Assembly (NCBI GenBank): GCA_034336665.1
Contig: CM067592.1
Span: 29,981,819-30,045,818, forward strand
From: Luscinia megarhynchos
Lineage: Eukaryota > Chordata > Aves > Passeriformes > Turdidae
Direction of reading: 5' to 3'
Length of the DNA: 64,000 nt
Shown here: one piece after another, positions 49,901 through 61,510 of the stretch
Position numbering within the stretch: the stretch's first letter is position 1
Layout of the letters: every line of letters starts with the position of its first letter
The notes under the pieces: generated by a model
What the model saw: only the letters and a program-made list of their open reading frames with translations
What the model was told of the DNA's origin: nothing
Database searches by the model: none
Translations under genes and position numbers: made by a program

Positions 49901-51957
49901 TACATCCAGTCAGCATCTCAAAATATGTTATGCAAAGACTAGCTCAGATGAGCTGCAATTTGTTTTTTCATTATATGGTTGTCTTTTTTTGTTGTTGTTG
50001 TTGCCAAGGGGGCAAGTGAAGAGGAAATGGATTAAACAACTGCAAAGTGATGAATTTTAAATCTCCTGTTAATAATATTTGAACTCTGAATCTAATTTTT
50101 ATGTAGGAGGAATGAATAATAATAATGCCATTTCCAAAAATAAACTTAAACAGCTAGACAAAAATATTTCCCTCTCATGCTCTTCTCTTTCATATCCTTT
50201 TTATTTGAGTACTTGAGCTTTGAAAAACAGAGCTATAAATGCCCAGGCAACTGCAGAAACACATGCAGGTAAAGAAAACAAATATTGAACCTATTCTGTC
50301 TCACAATCTAGTATTGCCTTAGCATACATAGACCTTCTTGAACAGGAAGAATGCACAATGCACGATGAATACTGGTTTGTAAATGCTACTCAAACAGCAG
50401 AAAGGAGCTGTTTCAGGTAAGAGAAATGTTTCTACACCTCCCTATCTCTCTTGTAAGCTTTTCAATAGGAAAGACTTGACAAGAGAAACAGAGGTGAAGC
50501 CAGCATCAGGGGGAAAATGCTTGCAGTTTGAAGGACTGCTCTTTGCATAAACTGGCTGTACACAAACTTAGACCCACTAGTTTGTATATAAGCCCCTGCC
50601 CTGCAACACAGAGTGCATCATCACACTCATGAGGTTACAGTCAGCCTTTTTCATTCCCTCCTCCTGCTCATTGTTTGTGTTCTCTTTTTCTAGAATCTTA
50701 AGGAATGACAACTCCCATGGACTTCACTTCAAGAACATTTCTGGGGCTTTCAGATATCCATGTCTGCAAGGTCATGCTCAATGCAGGTGTCTTCTGCAAG
50801 TGCTTTTTCTTATAATGCCACTGTCCAGTCCACTGCAATGAAATAAATGGTGGGCCTGGGTATTGAAACTATCCTCAGAAAAGTTAGAGAGAAAGAGTTT
50901 TTACAGATTAACTCAAGCTGGAGAGATTCAAAAGTCTTTCTTCAGATCTGTGAGTACCTAGAGAAGGCTACCAGTATTGCTGTGCCCAGTACTCAGTGCC
51001 ATCCAAGTCTGGTGCCTGAGTCTTCACACCTTAAGAGCCACCAGCATTATATTTGGGATATTGAGTTTACCTAGATGAGTCCATTTTTGTTTCCTAATAT
51101 ATTTTTGGTCTACCCTCAGGTAAATTCTGCTAGAATTCGTGAACCAGGTGTTTTTCTATCTGATTTTGGAGACTGTACCCAGATTCCTCTGCTAGAAGAT
51201 ACCTTCCTGTACAGGTACCACAAGGACCAAAGGGAATCCTACTTTTTCATTTTTGAGAAAGTGTATGAAACACAGGCAAATGAATTGAGATGCCTCTTGG
51301 AAAGGATTTAAACTTTCACTTCTTGAAAAAATAATGTACATTATCCTATTGGTATGCTGAGTTGGGCACAGTCCAAACATTTGACACAAAGACTGTTTGA
51401 TATCATACTCCTCATTATTGACATCTAAACCCAAAAGTCTTTTACCTAATTCCTTCCACAGTAGTCTTTGATCAAGAGCTTTCAGTCACAGCAAGAGGAG
51501 GAAATAAAAGTGATTGACTCTGCTACACTCCAGGTGGAGACTCTGCCCATGAAGCTATTCTGTGTATATATGGAAGTCTACTCTACATGAAAAGGAACAA
51601 ACCTTTGTTTCAGGGATTAAATAACCAGAGCATTTTGTAATCTATCCATTTGAAGTAATAGGAAATGCCTCAGTTCAGCAAATAAGAAAGATTTGAATAA
51701 CCTTGTCTATGTTCTTCCTTGCTAAGGCAGTTTTAGGGCCAGCACTGTTTTCTAAGAAAACAAATAGCCTCTGCCTATACCTCAGTACTTCCATGAAGAT
51801 CTTGAAAACCATAGCAAGGTTATAGGCATCTAGCATACTTGCAAACATATATGAAACTGGATCAGTCATATTTTCTTCAGATCCAACTTTACATTCATTA
51901 CCTTGATTTTTGTCTCAGGAAAATCCAAATGGTCGCTTCTTTTGTATTATGCTCTCA
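43960..51957. other. AT-rich intergenic DNA upstream of MPDZ
   Basis: Eight kb without a recognisable gene, LTR or CR1 copy. Open frames are short and not coding-like. The only structured item I found is an 11-bp-stem hairpin at 48670-48699. In human the DNA upstream of MPDZ is a gene desert toward NFIB; the emptiness here is consistent with that. Confidence 0.6.
48670..48699. repeat. Perfect 11-bp inverted repeat (hairpin)
   Basis: ttttggactct at 48670-48680 is the exact reverse complement of agagtccaaaa at 48689-48699, with an 8-nt loop aagtacgg. No repeat family or microRNA was recognised. The stem is too short for a microRNA precursor. Confidence 0.6.
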
Positions 51958-52088
51958 ATTTTGGGAGCATAATATTAGCTCAGTTGGTGCTAATAACACC
52001 AAAATCCTAAGGTTGATCCCTGTATGGGCCATTCACTTACAAGTTGGACTTGATGGTGGGTCCCATCCAACTAAGAATATTCTGTTAT
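51958..52088 (+). mobile_element. TguSINE1-like SINE: tRNA-Ile-derived head, CR1-like tail
   Basis: tagctcagttggt (51975-51987) is the box A region of tRNA-Ile, followed by gctaataacacc with the AAT anticodon, ggttgatccc (box B lacking one base) and tgtatgggcc, the 3' acceptor strand. About nine bases of the anticodon arm (tagagcgtg in tRNA-Ile) are deleted. The tail reads aagttggacttgatggtggg, then tcccatccaactaagaatattctg, the terminus of a CR1 retrotransposon. This head-tail combination is that of zebra finch TguSINE1, mobilised by CR1 enzymes and known from songbirds. The family name is from memory; the composite structure is visible. Confidence 0.82.
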
Positions 52089-53089
52089 TAGTTAGGAAAT
52101 AGCATCTTTAACATGTTTGTTTGGTTTTTTCTGTGAATTGTAAAGAAAATCCTAGAAATTACATAACAGGAAAAGTAATCTTCTGAATAATGTAATAGGA
52201 CTTATTTTACCTCTCCAATTTTATTCACAACCTGTATTTTTATACCCATTTATAAACAGCTTTGAGGGGGAAAAAAAACCAGTTTTTTCTTCTGACTCTC
52301 AGCTGCTTCAGACTTTCATTAAGCCATAAGCATCAGCAGTCTGATTGTAGCTTGTGTACCAAGTACAACAATGGCAGGCATGCCTTGCTTTTAAGTGTAC
52401 TCTTCCTACACGAGTGGCAAAGCATAAGTGATTTTTCAACCTTGATGAGAGATTTGAGAAATCCAGTTTCCTGTGGGAATGAAACTGCCTTGTCATTTAG
52501 AGGTTCTGAAGACACTCACTAAAAGTGGGATATGGGTGGGGGGAGGGAATGCAAACCCTTAGGAATCTGAACACCTCTTAAAAACTCAGTAAGCATCTCC
52601 CCAATGAGCGAAATAAAAAATTTGATAGACTTTTGGCATACAGACTTGAAAGAATTAAAAAAAAAATAGATTTATGCTTCAAATTATTTTGACAGATGGC
52701 TTGAAGAAAGGTTTCTAATTTCTAGTCAAATTTTTTAAAAAGTCAGATGGACATCCAAGATAAATTAAGAGTCGAGGAATACATTTAATAAGTGTCAGAT
52801 GAAGAGTGGCATATAATGTATTAAGTATCCATCACAGTATCTTGCTGAACCTATTAAAAGTCTGTACAGCAGGAAGGGATTCAGGTCCCTAGTAGTTTCT
52901 CTGCAGAGTTCGTCTCCACAGTGGCTCAAGCTGCCACTGGGATCAGTCCTGTCTCCTTGTTGCTACCTAGCACTTCAGATATGCCAGCATGTCATGATGC
53001 ACTGCTCTGCAGAGACAGAGGGCTAGCTTCAGGTGTTCAGAGATGGCTGAGATACCAGAAACATTAGATAGACATTAGTGCAGCATCAA
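52089..53089. other. Intergenic sequence without recognised features
   Basis: One kb between the SINE and the next CR1 fragment; no gene or repeat identified. Confidence 0.5.
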
Positions 53090-53241
53090 CCATGCCAGAG
53101 TTCAAGAATCATTTGGACAACGCTCTCAGGGATATGACATGGCTCTTGGGAATGTCCTTTGTAGGTCTAAAAGTTGCATTTGATGATCCTTGTGGGTGCC
53201 TCCCAACTCAAGATATTCTATAGATTCTATACTTCTATGAC
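53090..53241 (+). mobile_element. CR1 retrotransposon 3' fragment
   Basis: agagttcaagaatcatttgg, acaacgctctcaggg, gatgatccttgtgggtgcct and the tail ccaactcaagatattctat follow the CR1 3' end in the plus orientation. It is about 150 bp, strongly 5'-truncated. Confidence 0.88.
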
Positions 53242-53787
53242 TCAGCTAATTTGCTCTGGGTAGGCATTGTGTAATTATCCTGCTCCTGATACCCATGTGG
53301 TTGCATAATGTAAACATACATAATTATGAAATATATGCTGCAAGGAAGAAAAAATTCACATCACTGTTTCACAATACTGTAAATTACAGACAATTATTGT
53401 AGTGAAAATTGTTAAAATTGTGGATGTACAAATTAGTTGACTGGTGCAACATTTTTTTCACAATACGCCCTGTAACAGTTCTTCAGTATTTGCATATAGG
53501 GAGCCAACATTGATTGAGGAGCACTATAGAGCAAAAAATAGGATAAAAAGGGAAAATGGAAAACAAAAGTTCATGGCCTTTTCCACAGTAAGTGCTAGGA
53601 GACATGAAATGAAACTGAAAGTCATGACTTCCCTTGATAGCCTTTTCTAGTGTCTTATCATCCTCATATGTAATTTATTGTTCATGCCCAAAAAGAATGT
53701 AACCTCTTCCAGTTTTAAACTGTTGAACCTTGTCTTTTCACTACAGGCCCTGTTAAAAAGTCACTTTCTAGCGTTTCCAGCTCTACT

Positions 53788-53950
53788 TTTAGTACTGGAA
53801 GGCTGCACTAAGAGCCTTGTCCAGGAGGAACCATCACAATTCAGTCAGGCTTTCTTCAGAGGAAAGATTTTCCAGCCCTTTGATCAATCTTGTGGCCCTC
53901 CTCTGGACCCATTCTAACAGATCTAAAATCTGACACCCTGAACTACAGAA
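53788..53950 (-). mobile_element. CR1 retrotransposon internal fragment
   Basis: agtactggaaggctgcacta and tgatcaatcttgtggccctc followed by ctctggacccattctaacag are the reverse complement of the CR1 region just downstream of the reverse transcriptase. The characteristic 3' tail is absent on the left, so both ends are lost or diverged. Confidence 0.75.
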
Positions 53951-54988
53951 AAAGTTGGTCTGTCTTGCCAAAGATTGCCTTCACAGCATCAGGGATTTGG
54001 CAAGGGTTTATGTTGGAGCCCTTGTTTTGACAACTGAAAGCCCTTCAGAGGTGGTTATCAAGTCTACTCATAAAGTCATGGTAGGTTTGGCCACAGGGGG
54101 CAAAATTTTCCAATACATAAGGCATGTGATGGAAAAATGATTAATTTAAATATTTAAATGCTATATCTAATGATATGAAAATTTCTAAAAGCATCTGTAA
54201 CAAACTTACCACTATTTTCACTTTTGTCTCCTTGTATAAAGAGCAACCTCTGCCTCTGTATGATTACAGTTGGAAAATAAAAGGTAATCTGTCTACGACT
54301 GTTTAGGAGTACTAAAGTCTCATTTTCAAATATTTAAGCTTTCTAGTTACAGCAGCATTTTGATAATACCTTAAATAAGTTCTTTATTTGCAGCCCTGAA
54401 TATCAGTTTTGTTTTTCCATTACCACAGCCTTAGGGATTATGAAATGATATGTAAGGATTATTTTGTATTGAAAATTATAAAAAGAATGTAATTCTCACA
54501 AATTAACAATGCAAAAGAACTATGTTTTTAACTAATATTTGTGAATATTTAGTTGGATGTCTCCAACTAAAAGCTGGCTTTCGTATTGTTGCTATCTGTA
54601 GGAAGAACAAATTAGTTTTTTAAATACCTTTTCAAATAGTCTTTTAAACACTAAAAATAACAGCCATTCAATATAAATTAGTTTATATTCCTAATGCCTT
54701 GTTCTAATGCTACTTGTTCTAATGAGATCATGCGATGTTAAGATGTTTACATTCAGCCAGCTTGCATGTAATTTTTTGTAGTTTTAGAAAGCTGAACGTT
54801 ACACAGGGAAAACATTTAACATGGCAACTGGTCAGCAGTTTCTCTGGGCAAACTCAGTGAATTTTGTATCCTTATAATGACTGAAGCATACAAGGATTTA
54901 TCAAATCTACTTACAATGTTTAAATTGAGACCATTACACATTCAAAACATCCTCACATTTAAAGCTACTGATATTTAACTTCCCATCT
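53951..54988. other. AT-rich intergenic sequence
   Basis: No gene or repeat recognised. Confidence 0.5.
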
Positions 54989-55460
54989 TAGAAAGGATGT
55001 TGAGATACTCGAATGCACCCAAAGAAGAGCAGCAAGGCTGGTGAAGGGTGCAGAACTCAAGTCCTGTGAGGAATGACTGGGGGAGCTGGGGTTGTTTAGC
55101 CTGGAGAGCAGGAGGCTCAGGGGTGACATTGTCACTCTCTACAGCTGCCTGGAAGGAGGGTGCAGCCAGGTGGGGATCAGTGTCTTCTCACAGGCAACCG
55201 CTGACAGAACGAGACAGTCTTAAGCTGCACCAGGGGAAGTTTAGACAGGACATTATGAAAAAATTCTTCACAGAAAGCATGACTGGACATTGGAATGCCA
55301 AGGGAGGTGGTGGAGTCTCTGGTGGTGTTTAAAACAACACTGGATGTGGCACTTAGTGCCATGGTTTAGTTGATAAGATGGTGTTCCATCATAGGTTGGA
55401 CTTGATAATCTCAAAAGGCTTTTCCAATCTAGTTAATTCTATGATTCAGTAATTCTGTGA
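54989..55460 (+). mobile_element. CR1 retrotransposon 3' end, about 470 bp
   Basis: Starts near agaaaggatgttgagatact and contains gaagagcagcaaggctggtg, tttagcctggagagcaggag and ggttggacttgataatctc, ending in attctatgattcagtaattc, the typical CR1 tail. It is a 5'-truncated copy of the last part of the element, without intact coding sequence. Its sequence is a moderately diverged member of the family. Confidence 0.92.
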
Positions 55461-58400
55461 TATCTGTCAGCATTTTTTCACCTCTCAAAGTAAGCATTTA
55501 ATCACTTACCAAGACTACGGTATCATCACCAACTTCTTATACTTTTGATAAAGTCCAAAACAAGAGATAAAAACTATAAGCATGTTTAAGAAGTGTGAAA
55601 CTGTAGTTCCTGTGTGACTGCAGGTAAACCATAACTCAATACTTTCAAGTGTTGCTCTATCCAACATAGCATAGTCCTGTACTCTGTTAGGTTGGCGTTT
55701 TGTGCGTGTAGATTTAACAGGCATAGACAGAAATCGAGCAAAAGCTGCTATACAAACCCTGCATCTTCACTATTAAGTGGGCTATTCCACTAGTTGTTCC
55801 AAAGAATATTAGACAAAGCATATAAATTTTTCTATTAAATATCAGAAGAACTTATTTCTTAGTCTTTTTTCTTCATCCTGAACTGCAGGATACCCAATGC
55901 ATCTTACTCATCCAGCCAAGATAAAAAATTTTGGTATGCAATCAGAGGGCCCAACCAAAATCAGGGAGAACATTCCCAACACTGGACATTTTTAGAAACA
56001 CAACTGGAAATATTATTTAAGAGGTGGTACCCTAACATATCTTTTTCTTTCCCAGATTTTGAGGAAGAAACATCTAAAATATAGTAAAAGTTATCTATTT
56101 TAAGGTTGCAGACTGATGTTTAAAAGATAGAGTGGCATACTGTCTTTTGTATTTTAAATAGCTTAGGACACATCCCTTTTTTTTATTTTATTATATGAAA
56201 TTTTATTACATTTTAAAGCTCTGTTTTGTTTGTCTTTCTGTGCTTTAAGGACATGATTTGCAAACATTCATATGTACTGTTGCCTGCCTATCAGCTTTTT
56301 ATTATGTTCATTTTTAATGGAATTCCATTCCATTTCACAGTGTGCTTGGACAGCTGTAAATTAAAAACTCATCCAAGAAGTGTCAAAACAACTTCAGTCA
56401 GATGTGATGACAGGAGAGTATTTGTTGTTTTTCTGTGCTCATGAGGACACTGTGGTGCAGGATATTTCTACTGCCCGAGTCATAATACAACAGTTCTGAT
56501 GCTGTAGTAGGGCAATGACTCAGAAAACTCATGCCTACTGTTGAATTTGCATTGTATAGCTGTTATGTCATTGCAATGACATTTGCTTAGTACAAAATTA
56601 TCTTGTATCATCACCATTCCCTTTCAGTGTATCACTAGGGAGTGCTAAAAAAACAGCCAAATTATTTAGTATACCAACGTACCAAAGTACCAGTCCAAGT
56701 AGTCAAATTGTGTATGAATATATACATCTCAAATAAATATAAATATATGGTTTATACATATATATATTTAATTGCAATGAGAATATAGATTTTTAAAATA
56801 TATTCCATTATTAGTGAGATGTGAGGACAATAGCAAAGTGAGTTGTTTTAAGAGAAAAAAAAAGGCAAAGGAAAATAAGTACTTGCACAAAGTGATGTTT
56901 TCTTACACCACAAGTGGTATGCAATTTTTAATGTGGCCTATAATTTTTACTTTAATATCACACATAATAGTTAAAATATTATTTAACCAGTAGATGTCAG
57001 TGCAACCATTGAACTCAACTATAATATAAGAGTATATTCTTCGTATTAACTACTACAGACAAATGAAAGTATATTGATGAAAATTATATCATGAAACAGT
57101 TAGTGTGATGGTTTGGGAAAATTCTGAGTCCATTTGTCTTGCACTGTTTCATTTATAGCTTCGAAAAAAAGGTCAGAGGTATTTTCTACCCATCTTCTTT
57201 ACTTTCTGAACAGCAACTCTAATTTTCCTATTTTTTCCCCCCAAAACCTACTGAATGTATATTAACATGTAGTATTAAGAGAAATAAGTATTGGGACTTG
57301 ATTTTTTCCAACCAGAACATAGGATTATCTATCCAAATGCACGGCAACAATTTATCAAAGATAGCTGTAGCTTTCTCTGATCTTTCCAGGTAGAGTCCAG
57401 AGCTGAGTGAACTGCATGGTGACTAATATATGCAGTTGTATTGGTGGGGCCATATATAATGAACTGGTAAGTTTAGAATCTCATTAAAAAGTAAAATAGC
57501 TTACCATGCTTTTCTTTCTTATTTTAAATTTTCATACGCCAAGACTGTCATTCTTTGTTTTTTCCTGCAATAGCTGATGATAGTCATGACACTTCCAGCA
57601 GAAAATTTGATTCTCTGTGATCATTTAGATATTAGTGATGTCATTAACTCTTGACAGAGAAACACAGAACTCACTCCAAAACCCAAAGTCCATGATAGAA
57701 TGAAATCCATGGAGATGTTTGCCTGAAACCAAAGCAGGAAAAGCAGAGAGAAGAAAAACTGTTAAAAGACAGTTAAACTCATAAAGTAACTAGTACAAGC
57801 TACTGTCAAGTTAAATAAAGTCATTATGGGCAAATTGTTCTACTACTTTGGGTTTTTAGAAACTTGTGTGAGAGCCCCCACGATGGAATACTAAACAGAG
57901 TAAGCAGAAATATCGAAGTTTCATCAACCTACATGCTCCTGTCTCCTCCCTTTGACTCCTGTTACCTGTGTCTTGTCTGTATACAAATATCAGTTTCCTG
58001 TAGTGAGGTGGAATATTTTGTGAATCATTTGAGAAATGCACAATGTTCTATAAAGACGCCAGGATAATCAGGAACAGGTCTGTTCTTGACTGACATCGTT
58101 CTTGGCTTCATGAATCATAGAAAGTTTAACATCTCTTCATCAAACTCAACAGACTGTATTATTTACAATCCCCACAGTTTTTCTGAAAGCCAGTAATCAG
58201 TCCCACATTGCTGATCATTACCAGACAGCTGACATTAAGATGTATAAAGTACATAATATGGAGGACAGCAGAATGGATACAGAGCTTGGGATGAATATAC
58301 CTCAGTCACACTAAGTTCTCTGTTCAGATATGTGAACAAGAAAGAAAAGAAATTAAATCAGGCACCCAGGAGACTCTAGTTAATACACAGCCTGGAAAAT

Positions 58401-59758
58401 GAAATTGGGATCAAAGATAAAGAATACTCTGCATGAAGGCACTAGCCTCCTAAAATCAACAGACCCGTGAAAGCAAATGGAACGTAACACATAACACTTC
58501 AAAGCCTTTCACCCCTTTCTCCAGCACTTCTATTAATCACACAGCAATGCTACATGAAAAGGGTTTGTCCCTGTGAAAGAGAAAAAAGCTTTTCACTTGT
58601 TGCTCTCTGAAGAGCTAAACTAAAATTAGTTAGTATATTTTCATAAAATTTAAGGAAAAATTTGGTCCCTTCAGTACTAAAGTTGAAAAGAAAGATGCAG
58701 GTTTAGAACCATGGGCAGAAGATAAATTTCATGCAATATAACATGACAAATACAGACTTTCAGGGAAGGAAGACTATTTAGTTAAACAATATAACTTTTT
58801 ACTAATTCTTAAAAATACTTTTAAAAATTGATAGGAAGGCTGCCTGTCTTCAGTTACTTGGCTGCATAGGCATTAGAACTTTGCTCATATTTTCTGGAAT
58901 AATGTTCCTTTTCCATTGTCTGCACCATAAGAGAAGATCTTCATACTATTACATGTGCAAGACCTTTCATAACCTTTGGTGGCTTTAATACCTCTTTGGT
59001 AGCTTGGCCCTATCAGTAGGTATGAAAATTCACCCCAGTAGGGAAATAAAAAAAACTGTGATGAAATCATACCCATAGAGGATCTCACTGTCACGTCTCT
59101 CTTGCTCACTGCTGAAGTTGTGCAGGCTGGTTTTCTTGATGTACCCCATCTGACCCAAAGATAGCTGTCCTGAGCATGGTCCTTAGAGGGGCACCCTTCC
59201 AGACACTGGTGAGCTGAGCTCAAACCACAGCCTTTGAAACACCTGCTCAGCTGCTGAAGGGTATCCAGACACTATGCTGTGAAAAATGATAGATGGTGGC
59301 ACCACTTTGACAACATATGCAACTTGGTTAAAGCCCCCTTCACCTTGCTTATTTCTTTCCAGCAGTTCCAGGAACACAGCAAGTACCCATTGCAACCTGT
59401 CATAGTAATTCTTCACTGCCATGAGATAGCAAGATTCTCCAATTTCTATAGCTTTTTTTGACATAACTTGATGAGATATGCACTGTTGCTAGCTTACTCA
59501 AAGGCTAAGCTAAACTGGAGTGGACAGCTCTGTCTTTCCTTACCCTCAGTAAAGAAACTGAGTAGTAGTGTAAGGAAAGTAGTGGCTTTTCACTTTTTTT
59601 TTCCCCATTTTGAAGACTACTAGATCACTTCATTTACTGAGGAGGATCTTTAAGTGAGATTTATCAGAGAAACCAACAAATGAAACATGAAAATCAGCCT
59701 AACAAAACTCTTCATAGCAACAGACATAAATGTGCCCTCGGAGTGGTTTCTCAATGAT
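55461..59758. other. AT-rich intergenic DNA with a candidate conserved element
   Basis: Over 4 kb with no recognisable gene. The part at about 56226-56640 has an irregular, motif-rich texture with a bHLH E-box, an AP-1 site and an octamer-like sequence near a 16-bp palindrome, and is listed separately as a candidate regulatory element. The rest shows nothing that I can name. Confidence 0.5.
56226..56640. promoter_or_regulatory. Candidate enhancer-like non-coding element with a 16-bp palindrome
   Basis: The stretch contains cagctg (E-box), atgactcag (AP-1-like), aatttgcat (octamer-like) and the perfect palindrome tgtcattgcaatgaca at 56566-56581, whose core ATTGCAAT resembles a C/EBP site. It lies in non-repetitive intergenic DNA 12-13 kb upstream of MPDZ. 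Clustering of sites is suggestive only; I cannot measure conservation from one sequence. Confidence 0.3.
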
Positions 59759-59848
59759 TTGCCTCAGTGATACAGTGGTAGAGGCAATTCCTGCTTGGTA
59801 CCAGGAGGAAGGCAATGGAATTCAATTCCATAAAGCATCTAGGCACCA
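59759..59848 (+). repeat. tRNA-like sequence, possible SINE head or tRNA pseudogene
   Basis: The segment has agtgatacagtggtag (59766-59781), like box A and the D-loop of tRNA-Gly/Glu, and a T-arm-like hairpin atgga-attcaat-tccat (59815-59831: 5-bp stem, 7-nt loop). ttgcctc at the left and taggcacca at the right could pair at 5 of 7 positions. A spacer between T-arm and acceptor, and a weak anticodon arm, rule out a working tRNA. It lies just upstream of a CR1 copy but is not joined to a CR1 tail. Family unknown. Confidence 0.35.
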
Positions 59849-59899
59849 AATTCCTAGCCCAAAATCTTTCTTTGCTTAGGTCTTCAACACTTAAGACCA

Positions 59900-61510
59900 A
59901 CTAAGGGGGTCCCAGTGCTCTGAGGTGGAGGACCATGACTGCAAAAATGATAAACACACAGTAGGCCCTGTGCAGGATCTGCTGTTCCAGCTGGATCCCT
60001 CTAAGTCCATGGGGCCTCATGGGATTCATCTGAGAATACTGAAAGTTCTGGCTACAAGGTCTCTCTCAATGATTTTTGAAGAGTCTTAGACTATGGAGAG
60101 ATCCCAGTTGACTGAAAGCTGGCTAATATTGTCCCAGTTTTCAAGAACAGCAAGAAGGATGATTCTGGAACTACAGACCTGTCAGTCTCACATTAGTGCC
60201 TGGTAAAATGATGAAGAAGATTATTCTTCTGGGAATTATTGAAAAACATCTGAAGAACAGGCAGGTTTCAGTCAGAATCGGTACAGCTTCATGATAGAAA
60301 GTCCTGTTTATAAACCTAATTACCTTTTATGACAAGGTAACACACCTAGTTAATCAAGGGGAGAGAGAACAAGTAATCTTTTTGGATTTCAGTAAAGCTT
60401 TCAATACTGTCTTTCACAGTATCCACCTGGAAAAAACTGTCCAGTGCACAATGCAAGAAATGCCTCAGGAAATGGGTGAGCAGCTGGCTCATGGGTCAGG
60501 CACGAGGGGTTACAGTGAATGGGGTGACATCAGCCTGGTGACCTGTCACTACAGGGGCTCCACAGGGCTCCATCCTTGGCTCTGTGCTCTTCAACATCTT
60601 CAGAAATTATTTGGATGCAGAACTTGAGAGGATGCTGAGTGCATTTGCCACTGATCCAAAACTGGGACGAGTTGTTTGATTCTCTTAAATGCAGAAAGGC
60701 CCTGCAGAGAAACATTGATAAATTCAAGGGCTGAGCAAACACCAATGACATATTATTTACAAAGGAGAGTGCTGGATTCTGCACAAGGAATGGGCAACCC
60801 TGGGTGTATGGACAGACTGGGGAATGAGATGCTGGAAAGCAGTGCCATGGAAAGGGACCTGGGGGTCCTGGTCGATGGCAAATTGAACCTGAGTCAGCAG
60901 TGCCCTGGAGCCAGGAGGGGCAGCCCTGTCCTGGGGGCACCAGGGACAGCATCACAGCCGGGCAAGGGAGGGGATTGTCCTGCTCTGCTCTGAGCTGGGG
61001 CAGCCTCACCTCCAGTGCTGGGGGCAGTTTGGGAACCACAATATAAAAAAACACATGGAGCTGTTTAGAGAGTGTCCAGAGGAGGGCAACGAGGATGGTG
61101 AAGAGCCTTGAGGGGAAGCTGTGTGAGGAGTGGCTCAGGTCACTTGGGCAGTTCACCCTAGAGGAGACTGAGGGGTGACATTGCAGTCTAAAAATTCCTT
61201 GTGAGGTGAAGATGAGGGATAGGCAATGATCTCTTCTCTGTGATGACCAGTGACAGGATCTGAGGGAATGGCCTGAAGTTGTTTCAGGGGAGGTTTAGGT
61301 TGGATATCAGGAAAAGGTTCTTCATCCAGAGGCTGGTTGAACAGTATTCAACCCCAGGGAAGTGGTCATGGGAGAGAGAGTTCAAGAAGACTTTGGACAG
61401 TGTTTTCAGACACACAGTGAGATTCTTACAGTTGTCCTGTGCAGGGCCAGGAGTTGAACTATGACAATCTTTGTAAGTCCCTTCCAACTCAGGATAATTT
61501 ATTATTCTAA
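59900..61510 (+). mobile_element. CR1 retrotransposon, about 1.6 kb, 5'-truncated with decayed reverse transcriptase
   Basis: It starts inside ORF2 (gaggtggaggaccatgactg), passes through sequence for the reverse transcriptase, including ttttggatttcagtaaagct (the F-L-D-F-S-K-A-F motif), and runs to the 3' end with ggttggatatcaggaaaagg, cagggccaggagttgaac and caactcaggataatttatt. The reading frame is broken repeatedly; the longest plus-strand frames, at 60382-60627 and 60676-60993, are interrupted remnants. It is inactive and moderately diverged from the consensus that I remember. Orientation is plus. It belongs to the CR1 LINE clade, the main LINE of bird genomes. Confidence 0.92.

Noticed and set aside
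57110..57480. A TGTGATGGTTTGGG start reminiscent of a retroviral LTR.
   Set aside because: No matching CA end with target duplication was found, and the sequence after it did not resemble any LTR that I know.
58885..59464. Minus-strand frames of 112 and 93 codons in the intergenic region.
   Set aside because: No domain or family similarity, no splice structure and no promoter; probably chance.
60530..61156. A 208-codon minus-strand frame.
   Set aside because: It is antisense to the CR1 element and reflects its composition, not a gene.
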